64,000 bases of DNA from UBA6912 sp963792895 (GTDB taxonomy: Bacteria; Actinomycetota; Acidimicrobiia; Spongiisociales; UBA5794), in NCBI GenBank assembly GCA_963792895.1, contig CAWBYA010000001.1, positions 171,644-235,643 of the forward strand. The letters are read 5' to 3'. This document shows positions 44,953 to 53,946 of this stretch, piece after piece (the stretch's first letter is position 1; every line of letters starts with the position of its first letter). A model generated the notes under the pieces. The model saw nothing but the letters and a program-made list of their open reading frames with translations, searched no databases and was not told the origin of the DNA. A program made the position numbers and the translations under genes.

Positions 44953-45002
44953 GAGGCTCACCTCGCGCTCTTGCGACGAGCGCAGCAGATGGGCGTTCGC
45001 GG

Positions 45003-46760
45003 TCAGCGGCCGCCGACCGTTCCGTCCCTCCGCTGATCGGCGCCTCCTACGAACCCGTCCGGGGTGACCTGGATCACCGACAGCCCCGATGTCAGGGCGC
45101 CCACGCTGACCGGATGACCGCGGGCCTCCAGAGCCGCCCGCAGGGCGTCGACGTCGTAGTCGTCCGTAACACCCGGGATGGGGGTCTCGAGGTTGGTTGA
45201 GCCGTTGCGGTTCTGATGGTGTGGAACGTTGACGGCCTCCTGCGCGTCGAGCCCGAAGTCGAGCACGTTCACGATCGACTGCGCCGTGTATCCGATGATC
45301 GACGAGCCGCCGGGGGATCCGGTGACCAACACCACGTCGCCGGCGGCGTCGAGGACGATCGTCGGCGACATCGAGCTACGGGGCCGCTTGCCGGGCTGGA
45401 CCCGATTCGCCACGGGAACCCCCTCAGAGGTGACGGGCGAGAAGGAGAAGTCGGTCAGCTCGTTGTTGAGCAGGAATCCCCCTCCGGGCACCATGACACC
45501 GTTCCCGAACGAGCTCTCGATGGTGGTCGTCATCGACAGGGCGTTTCCGTACCGATCGACGATCGAGATCTGGCTGGTACCGCCCTCGGTGTCGTTGTCC
45601 TGGGGAGCGGATGGATCGAACTCGCCGGGAGGAATTCCCGGCATCGCCGTTCCCATGTCCATGTCCGTGATGAGGGCGGCACGGGACGCCAGGTACGCCT
45701 CGTCCAGCATCCCCTGGACCGGCACGGTGACGAAGTCGGTGTCAGCAACGTACAGGCCTCGGTCGGCGAAGGCCAGGCGGCCCGCCTGGGCGAAGAGATG
45801 CACGAACTCCTCCCCGAGCGGATCGTCGCCGAGGTCGAAGTGCTCGATGATCCCGAGGATCTGACCGACGGCGAGCGCACCGGACGAGGGTGGACCCATG
45901 CCGCAGACTTGGTGGCCGCGGTACTCGGCGCACACCGGGGCACGTTCGATCACCTGGTAGGCGGCCAGGTCGTCCACGGTCATGTCGCCTGGGATGGCCA
46001 GGTCGCCCTGGACGGCCTCGGCGATCGCCGCCGCCAGGTCGCCGGAGTAGAACGCAGCCGCCCCGCTCTTGCGGAGAGCCTTCAACGTGTCGGCGTAGTC
46101 CCGATTCCGCACTCGGGTTCCGGCGGGCACCGCCTCACAGTCGGTCTCGCTCCCGTTGGTGAAGTACTCGAACGCCACCGGATCGCGGAAGAACAGGCGA
46201 TCTGTGCAACTGGGGTTGAGGGCGAGCAGCGCGTTCACCTGGTCGGCGGTGCGGCCGGTCACGTCGTAACCACCCTCGGCCAACCGGACCGCGCTGGTGA
46301 ACAGGGTGGGCCAGGGACGATTGCCGTGCTCCTGCTGGACGACCTCCATGAGCATTGGCGTTCCGGGAACGCCGACCGAGAGCCCCGACTGCCACGCATC
46401 GAAGAAGCCGAGCCCGACGAACCGATCCTCGGTGGCGGCCAGCGGAGCCTTCTCACGGGCATCGTATGTGGTGAGGTCACCCGTCTCGGCGTCGTACCAG
46501 ACGAGGAAGGCGCCCCCACCAAGGCCGCTCGACTGCGGCTCCACCAACCCGAGCACCGCTTGCACGGCCACCATGGCGTCGGCGGCTGTCCCCCCCTGTT
46601 GGAGGACCTTGGCGCCGGCAGCGGTGGCGAGCGGATTGGCCGTGACGACCATCTCCCTCTGGGTGGTGACCGCCTCGGGCGGGGACACTTCCTGGGCCGC
46701 GGCGGGTGCAGCGGCGGCCATCAGAAGCACTGCAAAGATGAGCGCCATGCGACGGGTCAT
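45003..46760 (-). CDS. ggt: Gamma-glutamyltransferase
   Basis: 585-residue N-terminal-nucleophile hydrolase. Sec signal peptide MTRRMALIFAVLLMAAAAP ending APAAAQ, so secreted or surface located. The autoprocessing/catalytic Thr is Thr395 in TEGGTSQISIVDRYGN; family features GLGGGAFLVWYDA (oxyanion/substrate loop region), TPSSGAL-like GPPSSGALAVGQ and the C-terminal KRPRSSMSPTIV and GSPGGSSIIG are all present. It cleaves gamma-glutamyl bonds of glutathione-like peptides or transfers the glutamyl group. GGAGG precedes ATG 46760. It lies 3 kb from the ATP-grasp/DUF1704 cluster, a possible metabolic link. Confidence 0.92.
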   Translation of the reverse strand: MTRRMALIFAVLLMAAAAPAAAQEVSPPEAVTTQREMVVTANPLATAAGAKVLQQGGTAADAMVAVQAVLGLVEPQSSGLGGGAFLVWYDAETGDLTTYDAREKAPLAATEDRFVGLGFFDAWQSGLSVGVPGTPMLMEVVQQEHGNRPWPTLFTSAVRLAEGGYDVTGRTADQVNALLALNPSCTDRLFFRDPVAFEYFTNGSETDCEAVPAGTRVRNRDYADTLKALRKSGAAAFYSGDLAAAIAEAVQGDLAIPGDMTVDDLAAYQVIERAPVCAEYRGHQVCGMGPPSSGALAVGQILGIIEHFDLGDDPLGEEFVHLFAQAGRLAFADRGLYVADTDFVTVPVQGMLDEAYLASRAALITDMDMGTAMPGIPPGEFDPSAPQDNDTEGGTSQISIVDRYGNALSMTTTIESSFGNGVMVPGGGFLLNNELTDFSFSPVTSEGVPVANRVQPGKRPRSSMSPTIVLDAAGDVVLVTGSPGGSSIIGYTAQSIVNVLDFGLDAQEAVNVPHHQNRNGSTNLETPIPGVTDDYDVDALRAALEARGHPVSVGALTSGLSVIQVTPDGFVGGADQRRDGTVGGR

Positions 46761-47097
46761 GAGAACCTCCCCGATTCGAAGGACCAACGCAGAACCTAGC
46801 CGGGGACGACTTGCGGTGACGAGCGCTCGCGGCTTCTCCTCACAAAGGGCTCCCGGGTTTCGGTTCGCCGCCCACCTTCCGGCCTCGACGGTGATCCTCT
46901 GCAAACGCCATGAGAATCAGAGCCCATAGCCGACCTGGCCTCGGTTGAGGTGATCGTACTCGTGATCAGTCTTGGCGCCTTGGAGACTGCACGTGCCTCG
47001 GCCAATGACTGCGGTCACTCCGCGGGTGCCTGGGATGCGGTGACCAGGGGACATTTTCACGAACAGGCCAGGCGTTGGGCGTGGCGAGCTGGGTCTA

Positions 47098-47132
47098 CCC
47101 GGGGACGGTGCGCAATTGGCGCCGTCCCCGGG
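47098..47132 (-). terminator. Hairpin terminator of the SLH-like gene
   Basis: CCCGGGGACGG (47098-47108) pairs perfectly with CCGTCCCCGGG (47122-47132), with some further pairing inside the loop. It lies 29 bases past the stop of the leftward SLH-like gene. No strong T-tract. Confidence 0.65.
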
Positions 47133-47160
47133 ACGAAATATCGGTCGCGCGTGCCCGATC

Positions 47161-47922
47161 TCAGCCGTCACCCATTGTGGTCGACGTAGTCGAGGTGGTC
47201 GACGTGGTCGAGGACGTGGTCGACGTAGTTGAGGACGTCGAAGAGGAGGTGCTGGTGCTGCTCGTAGGCGGGGGGATGATCGGCGACAAGTCGAGGGCCC
47301 GCGCCAGGAACGACGCCATCTGGTCTCGCCGGACGGGATCGTCCGGGCAGAACATGGTATTTGCCGGTGGGTTACAACCCTTTGTGACGCCGGCGGTTCC
47401 CAACTTGTCGATGTCGGTCTGGAAGATGGAGTCGTCGTCGTCGTCGAACAGGTTCGCACCCGCGCCTGCCGTGTAGTTGAAGCCGCGGACCAACAACGCC
47501 GCCATCTGCCCTCTGGTCACGATCGCGTTCGGGCAGAACTCGTCGTTGTCGGGCGGGTTGCACCCCAACGTGATCCTCTCGGCGCGGAGCGCGTTGATGT
47601 CACTCTCGAACAAGGAGCCCTCGTCATCGGTGAAGAAATTCTCCGTCGACGTGGGCAGATTGAGTGCCCTGTTCAGGAATGCTGCCATCTGAGCACGGGT
47701 CACGCCGCTGTCTGGGCAGTAGAGCGTATTGGCTGGCGGGTTGCAGCCCTTGGTGATGCCCAGCGCAGCGATTGCTTCGATATTTCCCTCATGGATGTTG
47801 CCGTCGTCGTCTGTGAACGTGCCGCCGGGCGCAAGCTGAAAAGCGAGCGCCAGGTTCATCACAGTCGCCACGGTGGCGATGACAATGAACACGACCCACG
47901 CCCGCACACCTACTCTGGACAT
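47161..47922 (-). CDS. Surface protein with three SLH-like repeats and Ser/Thr tail
   Basis: 253 residues. N-terminal signal/anchor helix (VVFIVIATVATVMNLALAF), then three repeats of about 60 residues, each with an acidic turn (FTDDDGNIHEGNI), a helix ending LGITKGCNPP, CPD, and VTRAQMAAFLNRALNL. These resemble S-layer homology units; each carries a Cys pair (GCNPP...CP), a pattern common in Acidimicrobiia-type surface proteins. The last 35 residues are almost only Ser and Thr, a likely wall-spanning or glycosylated tail. GGAGGAGGAG lies five bases before ATG 47922. Confidence 0.83.
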   Translation of the reverse strand: MSRVGVRAWVVFIVIATVATVMNLALAFQLAPGGTFTDDDGNIHEGNIEAIAALGITKGCNPPANTLYCPDSGVTRAQMAAFLNRALNLPTSTENFFTDDEGSLFESDINALRAERITLGCNPPDNDEFCPNAIVTRGQMAALLVRGFNYTAGAGANLFDDDDDSIFQTDIDKLGTAGVTKGCNPPANTMFCPDDPVRRDQMASFLARALDLSPIIPPPTSSTSTSSSTSSTTSTTSSTTSTTSTTSTTMGDG

Positions 47923-48189
47923 TGCTCTCCTCCTCCTCCGTTGTGTTCTCGTGATGGTCGACGTCGAGGAGACCCTCGGCGAGGGGCCGTAGGTCCCATG
48001 TTGCGTGTAATTGTGATGGAGTCCGTGGCCGTCGCTTGCCGCGAATCGCCCACATCCCCACGTACACGTCCCACGATCCTGGTGTCGCCAATCCCGTGGC
48101 AGCGGTTGCCGCCGGTCACCACCGAATGGCGTTCGTAGCCGGCTTCTCGGTTCGGTATCTTCAGCCTCCATTCCGGTCGTATCGAGTCC

Positions 48190-49986
48190 TCATCTGGTCG
48201 CAAGGTGGTCCATGGGGTGACCGCGCTCTGCGGCGGCCCATTCGCCCGCCAAACGCTGCGCCTCACCGGCAATCTCGGCGACGGTCACGTCGTCGGTGGC
48301 GAGGGCTGACCAGCCGTGGACGATGCGGATCAGGGCGGCGACCCTGTGGAAAGCCATTGTTGGGGCGAGGATGCTATCGGGCCGTGCCCGGGCATAGGCA
48401 GCCGCCAGTTCCTCCCCGAGCGCCCATGATGCAGGTTTCCCGAGGGTGAGCTGCGTGACGAACAGCCACGCACCGTAGTAAGCCACGTCGCGAGCGGGAT
48501 CGGCGAGCTGGAGTCTGTCGAGATCGATCATCGTGAGCCGGTCGGCGGTAGCGATGATGTTGCGGGGCGCCCAGTCGCCGTGCGTGGTGACCAGCTTGGG
48601 CTCGGTCGGGATGGACCCGGCGAGAAGCGCGAGTGCTGGTGCGAACAGGCGGCGCCGCACCTCCGGTAGCTCGCCGACCTTACGCATGAGTGACCGCACG
48701 ATCGCCTCGCCGTCGCGCAGCGGAAGCCCCGGCACGTGCGTGCGGTGGAGATCCGCGAGGAGCGCCGCCACGTCCGTTGATCGGTCCGGAGGCAGCTCAC
48801 CCCGTGCGGCGAGCTGGGCTCCGGGAACGTGCCGCATGGCGAGGAACCGCTCCGCGTAGCCGAGCGGTTCGGGGATTCCAGCGGGCGAGCGGGACGCTCC
48901 GATAGGCCCGCTCCACAAGTAGGTCATCCACCCAGACATGCGCCGCGCCTTGACGGGGTCGAGCTCCTTGAGGACGATCGGGCCGACCGTGGTCGGCGCC
49001 AGCGTCACGGGACGGTCGGGATGACGCTCGTTCAGCGGCAACAGCCAGCCGGTCGGCGTGTGCCCGAGCCTCCGCAAGGCATCGACCGGATGCTGAGGTC
49101 GATCGGTCGCTGCTGGTGGAGCCGCCTGCAGCCTGGCGGCGACCCCCGCAGCCAGAGCCGCGGCGGCTACGGCGTCGCCGTGCCGGGACTCGGCGAGCCC
49201 GGCAAGCCGGGCCAAGGCGAGCAACCGCCATTGATCGGTGTCGGCTGGCAGAGCCCCGTACCCCGCCACGAAGCTCGCGGCCGCGCGCTCGACCACCTCG
49301 GCACGTCTGCGTCCCGTGATCCGGACCTGATCGAGATGCGCCAGGAAGTTGCCGATGTCGAGCCCGGCAGGTGCCATTGCGGCGTCGTCGAGGTCGATCA
49401 GCCGCGCTGCGCCCTCGTCGGTGACGACAACCTGTTTGGGGTGGAAGTCGCGGTGCGAGGCGACGAGAGGTTGGTCGTCCTGCGGTGCGGCGGCTGTGAG
49501 TCTCGCGAGCAGAGACTGCGTGCGGGGCGTGGCGCGTCGCTCGAGCTGGGCAAGCTCGTCTGCAACGGTCCAGCTCCGATCGAGGACGGGCCCGCTCTCG
49601 TGGAGGATGCGCAAGGTCGCCCCGACCGCTGCTGCGCTGGCGAGCATCGCGGCGTCGTCCAGCTCGTGGAACGGAGTACCGTCGGTGAACTCCACGAGCC
49701 CAACCCTGCCCGCCCGATCCGCTCCGAGGGACATGGGCACGACCGTCCGTGCGCGCGTTTCTGCCAAAGCGGTGAGACGGCGATGGTTGCCCCGAGCCCT
49801 TGGTGAGGCAAACAGCTTCAAGACCGCCGGCTCTCCGTCGAGGTCGATGAGGCTGGTCACCCGTCGGTTGGGGACGTGGCGGAGAAGCGATACCACCGTT
49901 GCGTTTGGGCACAGCTCGTCCGCACCGTCCCGCCAGCGGGCGAGGTCCGGGTCCGTGAGCGCAGGGTGGTCAACGGGCCAGCGCAC
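48190..49986 (-). CDS. Double-domain APH-type phosphotransferase (small-molecule kinase)
   Basis: 598 residues made of two aminoglycoside-phosphotransferase-like domains, about 1-290 and 320-590. Domain 1 has ASHRDFHPKQVVV and ARLIDLDDA; domain 2 has THGDWAPRNIIA and LTMIDLDRLQ. The second catalytic loop is the canonical His-x-Asp-x4-Asn; the first has Gln in place of Asn and may be weak or regulatory. It is the last gene of a leftward operon with two GT4 glycosyltransferases (17-base overlap upstream). Likely phosphorylates a sugar, choline-like or glycolipid group, but the acceptor is unknown. Confidence 0.8.
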   Translation of the reverse strand: MRWPVDHPALTDPDLARWRDGADELCPNATVVSLLRHVPNRRVTSLIDLDGEPAVLKLFASPRARGNHRRLTALAETRARTVVPMSLGADRAGRVGLVEFTDGTPFHELDDAAMLASAAAVGATLRILHESGPVLDRSWTVADELAQLERRATPRTQSLLARLTAAAPQDDQPLVASHRDFHPKQVVVTDEGAARLIDLDDAAMAPAGLDIGNFLAHLDQVRITGRRRAEVVERAAASFVAGYGALPADTDQWRLLALARLAGLAESRHGDAVAAAALAAGVAARLQAAPPAATDRPQHPVDALRRLGHTPTGWLLPLNERHPDRPVTLAPTTVGPIVLKELDPVKARRMSGWMTYLWSGPIGASRSPAGIPEPLGYAERFLAMRHVPGAQLAARGELPPDRSTDVAALLADLHRTHVPGLPLRDGEAIVRSLMRKVGELPEVRRRLFAPALALLAGSIPTEPKLVTTHGDWAPRNIIATADRLTMIDLDRLQLADPARDVAYYGAWLFVTQLTLGKPASWALGEELAAAYARARPDSILAPTMAFHRVAALIRIVHGWSALATDDVTVAEIAGEAQRLAGEWAAAERGHPMDHLATR

Positions 49987-51127
49987 CGGCGACCTCCGTC
50001 AGGATCAGCGTCAGGCGCTCCGCCCGCTTGTCCCAGGAGTGGTTGGCGAGCGTCCATGCGCGAGCTTCGGCGGCCCTCGTGTGGGCAGCTGGATCGTCGA
50101 GGGTGGCGCGGATCGCTGCCGCCAGGTCCTTCGTCGAGCCTGCCGTGACCAGGCGGCCCCACGGGCCCACCAGATCGCTGATCTGTCCGATGCCCGAGGC
50201 GACCACGGGGACGCCTGCGGCGAGGTACTCGTACACCTTGAGCGGCGAGTAGAAGAACCCGGGCAGATCGGGGTAGGGGGCTACGGCGACGTCGAGCGCT
50301 GCGAGGAACGCGGGAACGTCGTGGTGGGCGAGCGCACCCATCCAGCGGATGCCCTCGGATAGTCCGCGTGAACGCGCTCGTTCCTCCAGCTCGGCTCGGA
50401 TGGGACCGTCGCCGGCGATCGCCAGGACCGCGTTGGGGATCTCGCCCAGCGCTTCGATGGCGAGCTCCACGCCGTGCCACGGGCGCAAGGCGCCGGTGAA
50501 GCCGATGACCGAAGCTTCGGGGGGCAGCCCAAAACGGTGCCTGGCGAGGTCCCGGCTGGGAAGGTTGGCGAACAGTGCGGCCTCGACACCGTTCGGCAGC
50601 ACGTCGACCGGCCGGCCGGTTCGGAGGCGAATTGTGGCAGCGAGCTCGTCGCTGACGGCAACCACGCGGTCTGCGTGCCCCAGCACGTTCTGCTCGCGGC
50701 TCCGGGCCAGGCGGCGAAGCCGCAAGCCGCGCCAGGCGGCGTCCTCGTCGGCGAGGAGGGCATTCACCTCGACCACGTGAGGCACCCCGAGCCGGGCGGC
50801 GAGACTCCTTCCTGCCGCGCCGAAGAGCGAGAGGCGCTCGTAGACCACGTCAGGGGCGAACCTGGCTATGTGGTCCAGCGCCACCGACGGCAGTTGGGCT
50901 ACGAAGCGCAGCTTGCGCACCTCACGGCGCAGGCCCTCCGCTCTGCCGGGGTGCGGCAATAGGAGGTGGTGTCCGGGTGGCGGCTGGCCCGACCCGGCGA
51001 CGGCAACGAGCGTCACCTCGTTGTCAAGGCGCTGCAATGCGTCCGTTATCGCCGAGAGGTGCAGCGATGCGCCCTTGGCGCCGGGGATCCGGATCCCGAG
51101 GTCGCTGCAGACGACGGCGATCCTCAT
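49970..51127 (-). CDS. GT4-family glycosyltransferase
   Basis: 385 residues, GT-B fold. N-terminal acceptor domain (MRIAVVCSDLGIRIPGAKGA), central DVLPNGVEAALF, then nucleotide-sugar domain IGFTGALRPWHGVELAIEAL, AGDGPIRAELEE and the E-x7-E region SPLKVYEYLAAGVPVVAS. Retaining transfer from UDP- or GDP-sugar to a lipid- or small-molecule acceptor is typical. ATGA overlap with the upstream GT4 gene. Confidence 0.87.
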   Translation of the reverse strand: MRIAVVCSDLGIRIPGAKGASLHLSAITDALQRLDNEVTLVAVAGSGQPPPGHHLLLPHPGRAEGLRREVRKLRFVAQLPSVALDHIARFAPDVVYERLSLFGAAGRSLAARLGVPHVVEVNALLADEDAAWRGLRLRRLARSREQNVLGHADRVVAVSDELAATIRLRTGRPVDVLPNGVEAALFANLPSRDLARHRFGLPPEASVIGFTGALRPWHGVELAIEALGEIPNAVLAIAGDGPIRAELEERARSRGLSEGIRWMGALAHHDVPAFLAALDVAVAPYPDLPGFFYSPLKVYEYLAAGVPVVASGIGQISDLVGPWGRLVTAGSTKDLAAAIRATLDDPAAHTRAAEARAWTLANHSWDKRAERLTLILTEVAGALAR

Positions 51128-52203
51128 CGCGCCACCCCCGCGAATACGGCCTGAAGGGCCGTCGTCGCCTCGGCAGGATCGAGCAGCCTTGCGGCGTGGG
51201 CGCGGCCCTTGGCGGCGATTTCGGCGGTGAGCCGCGGATCACGGCCGAGGAGATCCAGTGCGCCGGCGAGGGCGAATGGATCGTCGGGTGGGACGAGCAA
51301 GCCGGTCTCGCCGTTGCGGACGAGCTCGGGGATGCCGACGAGGTCGGTGCTCACGACCGCGATACCTCGCTGCATCGCTTCGCCGAGGACGGTCGGCATG
51401 CCATCCCGATCGCCTGACCCGTCGATTCGGCAGGGAAGGGCGAACATCGAGCAGCGGCCGTACGCTGCGTCCACGCCGGGGGCGGAGAGCGCTCCAAGGA
51501 AGCGCACGCTGTTGCTGAGTCCGATGGCTGCCGCCAACGACTCGAGCTCGGCCTGCAGCGGGCCGTCGCCGACGATCTCCACATCGCAGGGACTGCCCGC
51601 CGCCGCAAGCAGCCCCGCGGCGCGGATCAGGACGTCGATGCCTTTCTTGGGGACGAGGCGTGCCACGCACAGCACCGGCCCGGTCGGTCGCGGCTCCAAA
51701 TGATGTGAGACTGCGACGCCGTTGTAGACGACGTGCACTGGCTGAGTGAGGATCTGGCGCAGATGTGCGGCGTTGTACTCGGAGACGGTGACCACGGCTG
51801 CCGCGCCCACCAACCGCCTGGCAAGGCCCGGCGCGTACTCCTCGTGGTAGATGTCCTTGGCATGCGCAGTGACCGTCACCGGGATACCGGCGATCGCACC
51901 CGCCATCCCCGCGACCTCCGCTGCGGAAGTGGCAAAATGGGCGTGGATTTGATCGAAGCCGCCTGCAACGGCGCGGGCCGCCACCAGCCGCGCCTGCTCA
52001 TCGAGGGACGTGCGCGGAAGATGCCGTACCTCGGCGCCGAGCCTCGCCAGCTGCGGATGGAGTGGGCCCGGCTCAGGGTCGCGAAGCGAGTCGATGCCGA
52101 TGAGGACGCCGGCCGCCTCGAGACGGAGCACTTCGTGGAGAATGAACGTTTCACTGAGTCGGGGGAACCGCTTGAGCACGTAGAGGACGCGACGTGACAT
52201 CAC
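51124..52203 (-). CDS. GT4-family glycosyltransferase
   Basis: 359 residues, GT-B fold. Starts MMSRRVLYVLKRFPRLSETF, the N-terminal motif of exopolysaccharide-type GT4 enzymes; it has HAHFATSAAEVAG, VHVVYNGVAV, LCVARLVPKKGIDVLI and the C-terminal VLGEAMQRGIAVVSTD with nearby Glu residues. It probably adds a sugar to the same acceptor as its neighbour. ATGA overlaps on both sides place it tightly in the operon between the ABC exporter and the second GT4. Confidence 0.88.
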   Translation of the reverse strand: MMSRRVLYVLKRFPRLSETFILHEVLRLEAAGVLIGIDSLRDPEPGPLHPQLARLGAEVRHLPRTSLDEQARLVAARAVAGGFDQIHAHFATSAAEVAGMAGAIAGIPVTVTAHAKDIYHEEYAPGLARRLVGAAAVVTVSEYNAAHLRQILTQPVHVVYNGVAVSHHLEPRPTGPVLCVARLVPKKGIDVLIRAAGLLAAAGSPCDVEIVGDGPLQAELESLAAAIGLSNSVRFLGALSAPGVDAAYGRCSMFALPCRIDGSGDRDGMPTVLGEAMQRGIAVVSTDLVGIPELVRNGETGLLVPPDDPFALAGALDLLGRDPRLTAEIAAKGRAHAARLLDPAEATTALQAVFAGVAR

Positions 52204-53946
52204 ATACCCCCTGAAGCTTGGAGCCGGGCGAACTGTGCGTATCGGCCATCGGCCCGCTCCAGCCCATCGGCATTCCCTTGCTCAACGATGCGGCCGCCCT
52301 CTAGGACGACGATGCGGTCGGCGTGACGGATCGTCGACAGGCGATGAGCGACGATCAGAGCGGTCCGCCCATCCATGAGCCGCTGCAGGGCACGCATGAC
52401 GATGCTCTCGGACTCGGCGTCGAGCGCACTGGTCGGCTCGTCCAACAGCAAGATCGGGGCGTCGCGCAGCACGGCACGGGCGATGGCGATGCGCTGCCGC
52501 TGTCCGCCGGACAGGCCGACGCCTCGTTCGCCGATCTGGGTATCGAGCCCATCAGGGAGACGGGACGTGAACTCGGCGACGAGGGCGATCTCGGCGGCGC
52601 GCTCGACGTCGGTGCGCGACGAGCTGGCCCTACCCAACGCGATGTTGTCGCCGATCGAGCCGCGAAAGAGCACCGTGTCCTGGAGCACGACGGCGATTCG
52701 CCTGCGCAGCGAACGCACGGTGTAGTCGCGAACGTCGACGCCGTCGAAGCGTACGACGCCCTCGGTCGGGTCGTAGAGCCGTGGCACGAGGGACAGCAAC
52801 GTGCTCTTCCCCGCTCCCGTCGATCCGATCAGCGCAACGGTCTCCCCCTCAGCGATGGAGAGGTCGATGTGGTCGAGCACCAACTCGCGCCCATATCCGA
52901 AGCTGACCCCTTCGAAGGCGATCGCCCCCCTGAGCCGCCCTGCGGGCCGGGCCGTGGGCAGGTCGCGGACATCCGGCTCCTCAGCCAGTATCGCTTCGAT
53001 CCGCTCGCCGCCTGCGACGCCCTTGCCAACGATGGTGCCGAGTCGCGACAACGCTTTGAGGGGCTTGTAGAGCGAACCCACATACGCCATGAACACGAGG
53101 AGCACGCCGAGCGAGATCCGGCCGTCGAGCACCCGCGAGGCGCCGAAACCGAGCACCGAGCGCGAGCGAGATGGCAGATGCAGTGTCGACGAGCGGACTG
53201 AACCGAGCTTCCTGGCGGACCGCCTCCAGGGAAGCGTCGAGGCTTGCAGACCGGACTGCGAAGAACCGAGCGACGAGATGCTGCTCGAGACCGAGGGCTT
53301 GGACGGCGGGGATCGCGGTGAGCGTCTCGGCGGCGGTCGCCGCCACCTCGCCGCCGTGCTTACGAGCGATGCGGGAGGCAGCCTTGAGACGGCGGGTCGA
53401 CCCGACAACGACCATCGCAAGGACCGGCAATCCCGCCAAGGCGAGCAGCGTGAACTGCAGATCGAGCGCCGCCATCACCGTCACCATTCCCCCGATGAGC
53501 AGAACGTTCGGGGCGAGCACGGCGAGCGCTTGGATCATCACGTCCTGGAGCCGATCAGCGTCGGAAGTGACCCTGGCCGTGAGGTCGCCGACCGCCTGGC
53601 TGCCGTGGTAACGCAACGAGAGTCTTTGGAGGTGCACGTACACCTCGCCGCGGATGTCGTTGCCGACCCGCTGGCCAACGCCGGCCAGGTGCCACGTCGA
53701 CCAGTAGTCGGCGATGGCGGCAACGATCACGATGCCGAGCAAGGCGGCGACCGCGCCGGTGACCGCCACCTGAGGCGTCACACCGAGGTCGCCCTGCGGA
53801 TCGAGTACGCGATCAACGACGAATCGCAACGGCCATGGCTGGGCGAGGCCAACCGCGACCTCGATGACGGCGAACAGCAACCCGACGACGAGCGCTCCCA
53901 AATAGGGACGGAGCCGGCTGCGGAACACGAGAAATATTCGGATCAT
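52200..53946 (-). CDS. ABC exporter, fused transmembrane and ATPase domains (MsbA/lipid-A-type), frameshifted
   Basis: The first frame from ATG 53946 gives the six-helix domain (MIRIFLVFRSRLRPYLGALV, YHGSQAVGDLTARVTSDADR). At about 53160 the homology moves to the next frame: VLGFGASRVLDGRISLG, then the ATPase with Walker A GSTGAGKST, Q-loop VVLQDTVLF, signature LSGGQRQRIAIARA and Walker B ILLLDEPTSALD. Length 1747 is one over a multiple of three; the extra base is in the CTCGGTGCTC run. Exports a lipid or glycoconjugate. ATGA overlap at each end with the GT28-like and GT4 genes. Confidence 0.85.
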
